Source: Blumeriella jaapii
Lineage: Eukaryota > Ascomycota > Leotiomycetes > Helotiales > Drepanopezizaceae
Length of the DNA: 64,000 nucleotides
Reading direction: 5' to 3'
Assembly: GCA_009599575.1 (NCBI GenBank)
Contig: VWND01000010.1
Span: 392,501 to 456,500, forward strand
A program made the translations under genes and the position numbers. The number at the start of each line of letters is the position of its first letter. Within the stretch, counting starts at the first letter, position 1. Positions 25,281 through 37,611 of this stretch are shown here, piece after piece. Below the pieces are notes generated by a model, which saw nothing but the letters and a program-made list of their open reading frames with translations, searched no databases and was not told the origin of the DNA.

Positions 25281-26601
25281 ATGAACAAGATGCCACCCGC
25301 GATGGGCAATATGCCATCCATGCTCGACGATACCGCCCCCATTGAGTACGAGCAAGATGGCCCTCGAGACCTCCCTAACAAGTTCATCTCCGATCTTGAA
25401 TCCCCAAGTCCAGAGGCGTCGATGCAAAATAGCCCCGCCGCTGGTTCTCTCGGAGCTCACCCTTTGGAGAAAGCCCGTCGTACCAACGTGGCCGATCAAC
25501 TTATCGGTCTAGCGGCTCTGCCGGAAGTTCGATCTATTCCATGGAGAACCGGACTTGAAATGCCAGAAGCCATTCATTCGGAGAGAGTTCCGGTTCGCGC
25601 TGCAGTAATGCTTAGCACAGTAAGTCGCGCAACGCTGGGCGAAGAGCTGTGACATGTTCATGTTTACACTTGCTAAGGTTCATCTTTCCAGCGTGGCCAG
25701 GTTTCAGAAACACCATGCACCCACTGTGCTCGTGGTATTGGCCGCTTTCGCCTTTGCGTCTCACTTGAGGGTTGGTTCCGTGGATCTTGCGCGACTTGCC
25801 ACTGGGGATCAAAAGGTGCTGACTGCAGCCTGCGCGCTGAGAACAAAGGTAACGAACGGTCTTTTTGACTTGGCATCCAACAAAGCTGATCTTAGACTAC
25901 TAGATTCAATCGCCCTCCACGGCAAAAAGAAACCCACCAAAACCCCAGTCGACCACGCGGTGACAAACGATGCCATTGAGGTTCAATCTAAGTCAGCCAC
26001 GAAGCACAAGCGCAAGCGCAAGACACTCGAAAAGGCGCAATCCCACAAGCAGCCTCGAATTGCCTACAACCTCGAGGAGATCGAAAGCAGATACGTCGCT
26101 ACCCCCGTTCCACGCTCTGTCAAGGACCCTCTCTACGAAAAAACCTTTGATGACGACCCAGCCGCCTTACTAAAGCATGTTTACAACCAGCAACAACAGC
26201 TGGTCGCCAATGGTTCAGCCAAACGTCGCCAGCTTCAATACGATACCGATGAGGAGGATTTGATACAGAACACTCGTTCTAGTAGCTTCAAAGGACTCAA
26301 TGGACCGGGTCGCAGGGGCTATGAAAGCAACAAAGGCAATTCTTACTCTCCAGCTGTCGGACACCCGACCCAAGGACCAACGTTTGGCAATAGCATGTCA
26401 TCCAGCAAATCGCTTGACAATGAGTACCCGGTCGCGCTCATTGACACTTTCCCTCGAAGAAAGCAGAAGCAGCTGTACAGCTTGATCGGTGGCATCGAGA
26501 GCGGCATTCGTAGCCAACGCCAGCAGACGGAGAACCTCGAGAACCAGCTGGAGAATCTCAAGGAAATCCTTGGTATTGGAGAGGATGCTGGTTCTGCTTG
26601 A
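25281..26601 (+). CDS. DUF3716 domain protein with C-terminal coiled coil
   Basis: Exons 25281-25619, 25692-25848, 25904-26601 give 397 residues. The second exon encodes almost exactly one Cys-rich domain: PCTHCARGIGRFRLCV then GSCATCHWGSKGADCS, the CxxC...C...CxxCH...C pattern of fungal DUF3716, a putative zinc-binding or chromatin-associated module of unknown function. The frame and domain appear only if the acceptors at 25691 and 25903 are used; nearby alternative AGs give stops or lose the Cys pattern. A Lys/Arg-rich stretch (KSATKHKRKRKTLEKAQ) could be a nuclear localisation signal, and the last 50 residues form a heptad-like coiled coil (ENLENQLENLKEIL). The ATG at 25281 (CACAATGAAC after a CA-rich leader) is preferred; 25122 is an in-frame alternative. 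Function unknown. Confidence 0.82.
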
Positions 26602-28652
26602 GGCCTTGCTTTTTTTTTCTCGTTCTTGATCGTTTGGGTGCGTTGGTCGAATTCAAATACCCGGAACCACAGGCGCGGAGTTCTGAGAAATCTTTCTGCA
26701 TATTCTGGCAGGATGCTGGAGGCTAGGGGGCGTACATGGCTGGCGAGCGAGTTCCAAAATTCGTTGATTTAATGGCACATGACCATAGGAAGCGGCATGA
26801 TCCTGCTGCGGAGCGATGAAATTAATCTACAGCGACTGCAGGTTGTACAGTAGATAGAGCAGTCGCAGTTTCAATAAACAAAACTGCCATATGACTTTTG
26901 ATTTGTGTAAGCTTCTTTAATATTGTCTTTTTCCTTCGGTATTATTTGTCACGACCCGCACGCTTTCCATCTAGTGTTCTAACTTCTTCTTCAGCTATTT
27001 CGTCGAGCCCTACTTACCTATCCTCTGCATTCTTCCTATGCTTTCTGATGCGTTTCGCTTCTCGTACAATCTGTATTCGCGACTCATCATCCAGCATACC
27101 TCCGCTCTATCGACCTGCGGCGCTTCAAATCTTTTCCTGTTTTGATTCTGACACGACGAATTGGGATATCAAAAGCAAGAATACCTTTATGGTCGAACTA
27201 GAGGGTATAAGCAGGGTGGAGGCAGTGTTACAGGGCTGAGATTGAGATAAGAAGCTGAGCTATATCTATGCCGTGCTAAATATACCAAGTATCCTATCAT
27301 TGATACAAAATAGAATTGTGGTATGGCCGCTGCTAAACCACATAGCGTGTTACACCGAACTCTTAATCGAGTGGATCCGACGCTTGAGACGCGGATCAAT
27401 AACTCACAATGCCGCGTGGCGTGTTCGTCGCTTTATAAGTGTTGAAGCTGATATGATGTCCTCTCCTTCTGCCTCAGAACCGTGTTTGGTGTCCCGCTCA
27501 CATTTTCCAAGGACATCTACTCATTGAAACATTCGACCGCTATTGGAACCGGGTATCAACAAGCGCGTCACATCCTTCTTCACAGCTGCAACTTTCTGCT
27601 GTTCACGTTATGCCATAGCTTGGGAATGTGGCAGAGATCATCATCCTAAGCCTTTTGAGCCTATTGACTTTTACGCGAGGAATCCTGTAAGAGAATTCCA
27701 CGATTCATGATTTAACTGTCTAACCTAGTGCATCTTCCGCGATACCTTCCTCTTTCCTTGGCCCGTGGCTAATCATCCATGATCAGACAACGTCCCTATC
27801 AAATCCCAAGGCGGTGGCGCCGTGCCAGCCCGTCTCTTCGTACGCACCAAGCTCCTCCCAATCTTTTCCCAGGGCTTTTCATGTTTCCCCGTAAGAATAT
27901 ATGCCCACGGGAACTGGGATTCAAAGCACGAATGCCTCTGCCGCGTGACACCCTTGGGACATTTCACGGGTTTCGAGGATAGCATCGATTTCTTCTTCGC
28001 GCTCGCGCTAGTTCCTTCCGCGCCCACTCACGCCGTTTTCTCTCGCGCCAAAATTGTGTCTTTCTCCTCCGGCTGTCCATCCGTGACTGCAAGCGTCTCG
28101 TACCTCGAGACCCGGGCGCTGGATCTCAATGCCATGGACAGCGGCCGGGACCTGAGCACGCTGGAGCAAGTCGCATTCTGGACATCCGACGACGCCGGCG
28201 CCGTTAGCGCCTACAATCCCGAATCTGAACACCTAGGGCTATCTCGTGATAGGTGAGCAGGACATCAAGGAGCCGGTGGTACAGCAGGCTGTCATTCAGC
28301 AAATGCGTCCGGGAGATCTATCACGCTAAGCTACGGTTGTGTCTCTTGCACGAGGAAGGGGAGTGAATGCTGGGGTCGATCTCTCGGGTGACTATCCTGT
28401 GAGCGCTGAACCAGAGTCGCTTTATGAGAAGTATTCTCGACAGGAATCGGGCGAGGTATCTGCTGAAGACGAGCAGCTTCTTCTAAGTGGTGGGGGTCAA
28501 GGGAAGTAGAAGTTGGAAGATACTGAAGTTCAAGGTTTCGCGCAGCCACAGTCGAACTCCCTATCGCCCACGGAAGAAAGTGGGTAGATGCTTAATAGTC
28601 ATTACTCTTGGGTATCTATGCTCAAATGAAACGCTTGAATCGCGGAAACGCT
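26602..28652. other. Intergenic; one ambiguous open stretch near 27.8-28.5 kb
   Basis: No gene I can stand behind. Open frames at 27783-28257 and 28328-28509 lack a start codon and recognisable domain; they are discussed as a finding. The rest appears non-coding. Confidence 0.5.
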
Positions 28653-29918
28653 TTACTCCAACGTCAACCTACTAACCTGAGGAGGATTATACGCCAACGC
28701 GCTCGGCTCGTGAGAAAACATCATCTCCGTCTTCTCGTTCGGGAGCAAGTACATCCTTAGGCCTTTCCCAAAATTGCGAAAACAGACGATCGAGTTCACG
28801 ATCGTCAGGATCAGCAGGGCCAAGCTGGCTCCGGCAAAGATGTTAAGCATGGTCCAGCCGGACTGATACGTAACGCGAACCTCCTCCCGCGTCTGCATCA
28901 CGGTGAGCTTGTAGATAAAGTAGCCCAGTCCTGCAAGATGGAAGACCTGCGCCTGGTTAGCTCTTGCGTGGTGGATTGATCCGTAGAGGGAGGGTAAGGA
29001 AGTAGTACTGTGGTTACGATCGTGCCGGGCCCGTTCTCTCGCGCGGCCCAGACGTGGGAGAGGAATCCCACCGCGACAATGATAGGCACCGCGCAAAGCG
29101 TAACGATGAACTCGACGCTTCCCACGTCGAGGGCTTGCGCGACCAGCTGGGCTATCCAGCCGATGATGAAGAAGAAGTCGACTTTCAGCAACAAGATGTA
29201 TATCTGGACCCGTCAGTGACACAGCCACAGCCGAGAGGAGACGCGAGGAAGGGCAAAGGCAAGAAACGAACCTGATAAACGAGAAACCTCCTCTTCATGC
29301 TCGGGTCGCCCGCCATGACCCGGTACACCTCCCACTCGAACTCGCCATGGATCTTCCACGCCAGGCCGGCCATGAGCAGCGTGACGACGCCCACGAGACA
29401 CGGCAGGGCGATGAGCACGCCGCGCGCATCGGCCCACACGTCCATGTCGAGGTCGACGAGCGACTCCAGCTCCGTATCGCGCACGCTGCGGATGGTGGTG
29501 ACCTGCCAGCGGATCCTCTCCGGCTGCAGAGCGGCGTAGACGACGAGCCCGGTGTTGAGGGCGCAGGCGACGGCGACCTGGACGGAGGAGCGCCGGCGCA
29601 GCCCGTCGTACACGAAGGCGAGGGAGTAGAGCGCCGCGAAGACGAGGAGCGTGATGTACGTTGGGACGACCCTCGAGGCTGGATCCTGGGCGGCGTTGGG
29701 CCGGAGGTAGGTTTCCCATTTGACGAGGATGAAGCTGTGCGTCTTGGACTCAGCGATGGAGGTCTCGGGTGGTATAGCGAGGGAGGGAGGGAATCTTTGC
29801 TTGCCTACCTTTCAACTGCGGTCACGGCAATGGCTTGCAAAATGGTTATGATTAAGAAGGCACGTGTGGACGGTGACCGGGGCCAGTGGGTTGGCTTCGT
29901 ATTCGAGGAGTCGTACAT
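28653..29918 (-). CDS. Polytopic membrane protein, resembles UPF0658 Golgi membrane family
   Basis: Minus-strand exons 29809-29918, 29272-29734, 29018-29203, 28653-28946 encode 350 residues with consistent phases. The start at 29918 gives a short hydrophilic N-terminus, then a helix (AFLIITILQAIAVTAVE). About seven to eight hydrophobic segments follow, including YITLLVFAALYSLAFVY, VLIALPCLVGVVTLLMAGLA, LLLKVDFFFIIGWIAQLV, FIVTLCAVPIIVAVGFLSHV and LNIFAGASLALLILTIVNSI. The block FEWEVYRVMAGDPSMKRRF followed by a KVDFFF helix recalls the UPF0658 Golgi apparatus membrane protein family of fungi, whose function is unknown. That assignment is from memory of the motif and should be confirmed. A further 3' intron at the CAG/GTTAGT near the C-terminus is possible. 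Confidence 0.75.
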
Positions 29919-31241
29919 GCTGCCGACGAGATGTATGGCGGTGCGGGCTTGATCTCGGTCATCCGTATTCCTACTGTCCTGCGTCCGTGATCAGGACTGG
30001 TCGGAGGCGGTCCGCATCCAAAGATCTCAAAGTGAATTGGTCTTCGTATGGAAACACGCATTAATATTAGTTTAGCGAGTGGTGCGTTTGTAAATGTCAA
30101 CAACCCCTTCAGCTTGTACAACATCCACAAGAATCCTCTCAAGCAAAGATTCAGCTCGTTGTGTATAGCTCTTGACGGTGTAGAATAGAAGGCCACCAGA
30201 AGGGTGAGAGACTACAGCGTTCAAGTCAAGTCAATTGCAGGCTGGCTGAAGAAGTAGTTCTACTGTGTTTGAATCATCACCCAAAAATAGCTTCGATCCT
30301 CGCTCGCTTACGAGTGACCCCCTCCCCTTTTGCGCTGCGCACCGCAGCAGCTGAGGATAACTCACGTTTTATGATGCTTATCGTGACGTTTTGGCCCTAC
30401 TGAACATTCGTTCATTCTAAGAACCGATCAATCTGAGAAAACGATGCAACTTGAAGCAAAACCTCAATTTACGGATACGCTTTCTGCTGGCTAAAATAAT
30501 ATCACCTGGTACCAAATCAGAAGAATGCATACGTTACAGGGTGAGAATTTCCCACCAGATAAGAAAAGGAGCATCGCCCTGTTTCCCCTTAATTTCGACG
30601 CGCAAGGCCATTCATGGAGAACATTTATCACGACGACGTTTCTTTCCTTCGGTTTAACAGGTCTGCTGGGCCTATTGGCACAGACAGGCAAATTGAATCC
30701 GTGGATGTGAAAGCAGCACGGAAGCTAGAATTCTTTCAACAAAAATTGATCTTCCTTTCTATTATTTCACAGAAAAGTTTCTGTTCATCCATTTCTTTCT
30801 GAAGAGGAATCTCGTATCCCTTGCCTTCTGGACATTGGTAGACGGATTATGTGCGTGATAGTTGTAAATGTCAGTCAGGGTGGGTGTTAAATAAAAGAAA
30901 AAAAGAGGGACAAATACAGATATCGGTTTATTACGCCTGTTTTACTAATATTGGGAACTGGAAATCCCTTGAGAAGGAGGCACGAGGCACGCAGAATGCA
31001 CGCAGGACGACGAGGAGGCAACCTGCGTCTAGCGTGCACACCCAGGCCACTTCAGCACTTCCTTTCCTTTGAACAGATAGCTTCTTCGCAACACTGTTCC
31101 ATGTTCTACGGATTATACTTGTTGCGTTCTTGTTTTTTTGTTTGAAACTGCATATCGATTTACAAGAAAGCTATACAAATACATTTCATAGAATCCCAAT
31201 TCAACCCACCCGTCCCCACATGCATATATGTATCTCAAATC
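29919..31241. other. Intergenic spacer
   Basis: No gene or clear repeat. It contains the upstream region of the minus-strand membrane protein gene and the 3' flank of the convergently placed ligase-like gene. Confidence 0.6.
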
Positions 31242-33310
31242 TCAAATGGTCCCCTGCCAATGCCTCAAAAGCGGATTATAATCCAACGCCTCGCCCCGAT
31301 CCAGCTTTGCAAAGTCTTCCAGAACGCGCCAGTCGTAAATTTCAATGTGCTCATCGTACCCTCTATCGCTCTTCCAGCCCAGAGCCCTCACATTCCTCTC
31401 CGCCGTTTTGCAGAAGCTGAGCGTTTCCTCCGGACGGTTGATCTCGACGAGTACGTACTTTTTGATCCGACGCCCGGACTTCGTGCGGCGAGGAATGCTA
31501 GGGTGTGATAGTTGGGCGAGGGAGGTTGTGTAGTGCGCGCCGTGGGGGAGAATCAGGTTCTCTATGATGTAGGGCACGTTCGTGACGCAGGGAGAAAGGA
31601 TGAGGAGAGCGCTGGCAAAGCGGCAGCGGTGTTTGGAAGTGCGCGGGATGAGGTGTGCGCATTTTCCCGAGCTCAACCTCACCGGGAATGGTACCGAGTG
31701 CAGAGGATTGGTCTTGGACGAGGATGGTTTGGTGTCATTGGTGATGCAACGGGATTGGGATTGTTGGCTTCTGGAAAGGATGTTGGATGAGATGTGGTTG
31801 AGAGCTGGTCTTACTGGTGCTGATGCGTGTTGGCTGGCTCGTTGGGAGCTCCGGGTACTTGGAGACCCTGATTGTGAGGCTATTGAGCAGCGTCCGCGAG
31901 AACGAGCAGTGTTTTTATCTTTTCTGCAATTAACGGCCGGAGGGGATGTGAGAGGTGAAGACTCCACTGCTGTAGGCGGAACATTTGTCTTCGCAGCAAC
32001 AGCAGTATTTTCTGATGATGAAGCGGGAAGGGGCGACGAATTATTAGGCGTAAGGGGAGCATTCACTCTGGCTGGCGGGGCAAGTTTCAGGGAATTGGGA
32101 TCCATTCTGATGCGAAAGCGCGTTCCCGATTTCGTCCCAGTGGCTGCGGGTACTTCATTTGGTGTAGAAGGTAAGGATGTAGGCGGAGTCTGTAGAGAGC
32201 CTGAAGCTGGATTGTGGCATGGATCGGAAGCTGCCAGCCATTTGTTTGGCGGGGAGTCTATTAGCTCCATTGGGTCAACCAACCCGTGCTTCCTCTTCCT
32301 CTCGACGCAGTGTTGGACATTCGCACTGCTCGCCGAACATCGAACGATTCTTTGGGATGGTTCTCCCGGAGCAGCAATGTGGACCCCAGGCTCGTTTGAA
32401 CCAACACCCGAATGTAACCTCGTTCCAACCAACAAGGCAGGGTACTGTGGAGACGTCGGCAGATATATCCTGTTCGAGATACAATTTGGCAATGTAGAAT
32501 ATTTGTCAGGAAAGCCAAACTCGCCAGGAATTTGGATTGCCCCGAAGGACTTTTGGATCATCCGGGTCACCCATTTCGCTTCGTTCGGCATCAAGCCGTG
32601 GTAAAGGTCTTTCAAGAGTGACACTTTGTCTGGAACTCCCTTGGCCCAGCGAGCTAGAGACTTTACAGCTTCTGACGACCCTTTGTTTGGGATCGCCAGT
32701 CGGAGCAGCTTTTGGTCGATGTCTCGAATAGAGGGTTGGTTCTCAAGACTTCTAAACCGGTCCGGGTTCTGGGGAAATCGTTAGTTGGGATGCATCGTCA
32801 AAGACTCGATCAGAAAGGCGCGGTAAAACGTGAGGACGGTACAGCTTATCGCTTCGGTTCAGCTACCAGGCTGCGATGTTTTCCTTTTCAAGCACCGAGA
32901 AACCCGTCACTTACATAATCTTTATCTTCGCGCAAGATCCGACATAGACGAGAGCCTAGGTCCCCGTTGTAGGATTCTCTGCGCCATCGCTTCAACTCAT
33001 CGAGCTTGCCGGGTGATATTCCAAAGACCGAGACAAGGTTTTCTTCAAAGTTTTGCTCAACGCCATAATCTCGATCCGTCTGGTGTTCAGGCTTCAGCAG
33101 CATCAAAACAGACGAATCTTCGGAATGGTACTCGTTAATTCGGTTTTTGTGCTTCCGAAACCAGTCCACAATCGCAAGGTCCGTCCTGGACTTGCGAATG
33201 TTATGCAGTATGATCGTCTCTGTCCGGTCATGGATTTGCTCCAGCTTATCCAAAAGTTGGCAAAGGTCGGCGAAAGGCACGCCATTGCAGGGGCTTGTTT
33301 TGCTCGGCAT
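31242..33310 (-). CDS. DNA-ligase-N-domain protein lacking a visible catalytic core
   Basis: Minus-strand exons 32915-33310 and 31242-32768 (146-bp intron, phase 0) give 640 residues. The N-terminal 240 residues resemble the DNA_ligase_A_N region of the fungal ligase-IV-like family of ATP-dependent ligases (FADLCQLLDKLEQIHD, then NEAKWVTRMIQKSFGAIQIP). The C-terminal 110 residues also match that family: a BRCT-like segment (LILSPCVTNVPYIIENLILP) and EIYDWRVLEDFAKLDRGEAL. Between them, where relatives carry the adenylation (KxDG) and OB domains, there is only a Ser/Pro/Thr-rich low-complexity linker; no KxDG lysine motif is seen. The frame is fully open, so this may be a structural, non-catalytic derivative. 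An incorrect gene model or internal deletion is the alternative. Start chosen at 33310 (ATGCCGAGC). Confidence 0.72.
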
Positions 33311-34167
33311 TGGAGAGCTCACGGGCAAAAAGAGGGAAGCGGTGGTAATGCTTCGCTTTCTGCAGTTGGGCTAGTAGCGCTTCTTCGAAGGCGGTACTCG
33401 GGCCAGTGGAGCGTCTCGAAGCATGGCCAGGACTAGAAGTTGAGCGTTGGCGTGCTTCAGCTGGTGCAGACTATCGCGTGGGTGGAGAGGGTACTCGCAG
33501 GACGCCTCCCTCTCGTGTTGACGGCCAGGTCTAGTAAGGTTGGGTGAACCGCCTTCCGAATTGAAGCAATTGACATGCGTGATTGTGATTGTGAATGTGA
33601 ATGCGAATATGGGGATGATGGGATGTTGCAACTGATGGGTCGTCGTCGACTGTATGTATGTGCTGTAGATGTAAGGAACATCGAAGGACGGGATGCATCA
33701 AAAACCAAGACGCGATGACCCCACGCGAGCACGTGACTCACTACCCCGCTAGACCGGATGTGGCGCACTAATCTCCAGTCTCCCGATCAGCCGTCGCCGT
33801 CCTTGTCGACCTGCTCAACTCAACTCTCAACCCTCAACTTTCTTGCTCCTTCACTTGCTCCCTTTCTCACTTCCTCACTTATCACTCCTTCTCGCGTTTA
33901 TTTATATCCACATCCATTACCTTATTGAATACACGTCTAGCCTTCCTTCATGACTATATGACTGTCGCATACGCATCGGCTGCTTCTTGCTATTATTTGT
34001 TTATGTTCCTTGGCGGCTCCAATTGTTTTGTTGACTTTGGACACAGCACTCTCCGACGAGAGCGTCGTTTTCTATTCTGGATCACCCTCGCCCGCCGATC
34101 CACTATCAGCCTGCCCGCCGTCCGCCCGCTCGAGGCCAGACAACGCTCGCCCAGCACGATATGCAGC
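33311..34167. promoter_or_regulatory. Divergent promoter region between ligase-like gene and DUF4048 gene
   Basis: 857 bp separate the divergent starts at 33310 (-) and 34168 (+). On the plus side a long CT-rich stretch (about 33780-33900) is followed by TTTATTTATATCC (about 33897), a possible TATA element. An alternating GATTGTGATTGTGAATGTGA tract lies at about 33580-33603. Confidence 0.45.
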
Positions 34168-35774
34168 ATGGCGTCTAGCCAGTGTCAACAAGCAGCATCC
34201 GTGACCCGGGCATCGGTGTCCTCGATTCTCCAGGCAGGAGAATCGAGTCAACCGGCCGACCCACCCAGCCCGCACATTGGGACCTCGCCCAACCGACCAT
34301 TCTTTGCAATGGAGCCGCCTCCTCGACCGGCCATCCGCCATGGGCGAGCGTTGTCGTACACACCGCACCGGCCCAACCGGCTGTCGTTGTCCTTCCCGGT
34401 GGCCCCAAGTAGCAACAGCAGCGAGTCCACGAGGCCAACCCCAACGTCCTCGAATCAGACCTCCTTCCCTCCAACTCCGGTCGAAACGATCACCTCGCCA
34501 AATTCAGAAGAACACGGCAAGTTTCTGGTGTCCCTCGCGGGGCAGGAGAGGAAAGTGTTGGAGTTGAAGGAGGAGCTCACGAAAGCCGAAGAGGAGTTGA
34601 GGACGCTGAAGAAACAATACGCGAGGTACGAGGCGGCCAAGAAGAGGGCAGAGCTGCGGCACGTTGAACCGCTACAGACCGTCGTCACGGCCGGAGGAAG
34701 CGGCGAGGACCCCTCCGTGGTGCCGTGTCAGAGTGCAGAGCTCGACAGACGCAAGGCCTTGTTGAATAATCTTAAGATTCCCAAGGATACACGCAGGAAG
34801 TTTTCGGGGCCCATACCCGCACTCTTTCTCTGCTTTCTCCTGAGCGGTCCAATTTCCACTCGTCTCAGCCATTCCCGCCGGTGCCAGAGTCATCGTCGGA
34901 AAGCATTGCAAACATCACCATACCGGATACGAGTCAAGGCCTGAGAAAGATTTCGTCCGGTAGAGCAAACACGAGACACTCTTACCAGATTGGGGTTCCT
35001 CTCGGCGCGAAGCAGCTGGCGGAAGACCTCAAGACCGGCATGTGGACGTTCCTGGAGGACCTTCGACAGGCGACGGTGGGAGAAGAGGCGGTCAACGGCA
35101 CTTCAAGCAGGACGCCCCTCGACATGGTTCTAGGCGCACCTGCCAAGAACAGTAGCAGGACGAGTCTGAAAGGTAGTGATCGGGGTAAATCGCCTCGGCC
35201 AATGTCACCGCGGACCTGGGAGACTCTGACCGGGAGTCCGCCACTGGTGGATTTGTCAGGTGATGCAGAAGCTCCAGCTGGACCGCGAGCAAGATCGCCC
35301 TCCAGTATCAAGAAGTCTCGCCCTCTGTCCTTAGCAGCACCGCCATTAGATGATCTCGATGACGACTGGGGAAATTGGGATTCGCCAATTTCCAAGTCCC
35401 AGTCGCAAACTCCCAAATCGCCGCGCTGGAGTGGGAGCACGACTGTGTCGCACCCTGCCACGCCATCAGGCGGCCACGAAGACAGCGTCCAGTATGATGA
35501 ACACTCCTCACTGCCGCCATTTGTCAGAATTAACCGTACTAGAATCACCGGCCAGAACGCTGAGGAAGTTGGTACCCCATCGAAACGTACAGACATCCAG
35601 TGGCCGGCACTAGATAATTTAAGCCCAGGTGCTCTGAAGGGTAATCTGCAACGCACCATGTCGACCATCATGAAAGAATGGGAGAAGACCATCCAACCCT
35701 CGGCGGAGGAGCGCTCAGACGGGTTACCCGCCGCCGGCTCGGATGCCGCCACCGCCCGCATGACGACGTCGTGA
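34168..35774 (+). pseudogene. DUF4048 domain protein gene with an apparent one-base frameshift
   Basis: The first part (34168 to about 34800) encodes a Ser/Pro-rich N-terminus and a coiled coil (QERKVLELKEELTKAEEELR) ending in LLNNLKIPKDTRRK. The family continuation HTRTLSLLSPERSNF is in another frame, open from about 34803 to the stop at 35774. No GT-AG intron with matching phases joins the two. The break falls at GGAAGTTTTC near 34800 and is explained by a single missing base. Downstream conserved blocks are SYQIGVPLGAKQLAEDLKTG, MWTFLEDLRQATVGEE and DDWGNWDSP. Function of DUF4048 proteins is unknown. The long open frames on both sides argue for a sequence error or a very recent mutation rather than an old pseudogene. 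Confidence 0.75.
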
Positions 35775-37611
35775 TGATGTCTCGATGATCGTGGCTGTAC
35801 GCGCCGGCGAGGGCTTCGTCTAGGCGTCCTCTATCTCTCTAGCGGGATATGATGTACATGATTTCTCTAATCTCAATGACGGGTCTCGATGATGTTAATG
35901 AAGGCAAATGAAAAGGCGTACTTGATTAGATGTAAATACGGACGATCTATCTTATAAATATCGATAAACTGAGAATTGTTGTTTTAATTTTTTCTTTTGC
36001 GTGTATTTCGTTCCGCTTATACTTGTGTTATGCTTGTGCTTGCGTTCCTGCTGTACAAGCAACTGATTCTTTCTCAGATGAGTATTGCATAAGCCTCTCC
36101 GCCTCTCTGCTGTGGTAAGTATTTGACTTCATTCATCTCGCATCTTTGACCGTCTCTCATTTCCCATACCATTCTCGAAACCAGGCCAAAACCAGGGTGT
36201 CCCTTCCCTCCACACCCACATCTTCAGTACCCTAACCAGAAATAAGATTGTTTGACTCCTATCACTCAACGTACTTTCTATTCATATATTCCACTGTTCT
36301 GTCCAAGCGCTCTAGAGTAGAAGGCCAAGTATGGACTGAGCCACTCATCAGCTATGATAACTACCTACCTAATTAGCTACGTGCATGTAAAATGTATAGT
36401 ACGTACAGTGGGTGAGGCAAAGGTAAGGTAGGTGCAATATATAATAGACGGCTGCGTCAACTGGTAGATAATAAAAATGAGGGTCTACTGTATTGTTATC
36501 TGGCTTACATAATGTTGTTTCTGGAATCTCCACAAAGCTTGTAAGGTAGGCAGATGGGTAGAGATGGTTCATTTCTTCTATATTATGCGATCTTTATTTA
36601 GAACAAACGGACTCATACTCGGCCTCAAATTGTTGCACTCATCTGATTCTATTTCATTTCAGTTCAGCGTTTTTTATGGTGTTTTTGCCCGCTGTGAAAG
36701 TGCTGAAGGAAAACCCGGCGGAGGAAAGAGAGGGAAAGAAGCAGTCGCTCACTCTCCCCGTCCGTTTACCTTACTGGCTTTTTTTGACTCTCATTTATCC
36801 ATCTGACACCTCGGTGTTCGCACGTCGCGTTTCCAAGGCCCCTCGGAGAGCTAGCTAGCTGGCTCGGCTTCACTCAGCGTGCCTACCTACCTGGGTAAGC
36901 TAGTGTAGGTAAGTACAGTACGGGGGCATAGGGATATTCCAGACTGAATAAAAGCTGCCTTTTCAGACTTTAATCCCATTTCGCTTTTTGCCATTTCATG
37001 CCATTTCACTTGTTCCGGTTTTTTTTTGGATTACCAATTTTCAAAATCTTTTGTACACCCCGCGCTCGTTAAAGCCTTGTCTTGGTTCCTTTCCCCTTAC
37101 GCACTCATGGGGCAGAAGAAAACCAAAAGATCCCCATATCACCTTCAACCCAGCGAAGGTTTTTTTTTTTTTACAAAAAAAAAGAAAGTAAAAAAACCTC
37201 TCACTTATTCAAGAGACCGGGAGTGCCCCTATGTGGTTTTTGTGCGTAAAATACCTGACTATCAGAATGAGACAAAAACAGAATTGAAATATGCGCTCGG
37301 AAGAGGGTTTGAGGTTTGAGGTTCCAACGTATCGGGCAACAAATGCCTACAGTACAGTACAACAGCCCGAGTCTTGCCGGTGAAAACACGCTGACTAGCT
37401 AGAGTACTCGAATCGCTGCATATGCCCTCAAACACAACCCTAACCAAAGCGTTGGCGAAAGAAAAAATCTCCGGATTGGCGTTTCCTATAACCAGACACG
37501 AATCCGCTGCCAACGACTCAAGCTATCCTTTCCGGGGAAATGGCCACCATATTCCATCGACATCTGCCAGAAGGACCGATCATATTCTATCGATACCAGC
37601 CCGAAGAAACG
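35775..37611. other. Intergenic spacer
   Basis: No gene supported. Contains the 3' flank of the DUF4048 gene, GGTAGGTAAGTACAGTACGG near 36903, and adjacent T13 and A9 homopolymers at 37160-37185. Confidence 0.6.

Noticed and set aside
31582..32604. 340-residue plus-strand frame
   Set aside because: Opposite strand of the ligase-like gene, whose minus-strand frame matches a known family at both ends.
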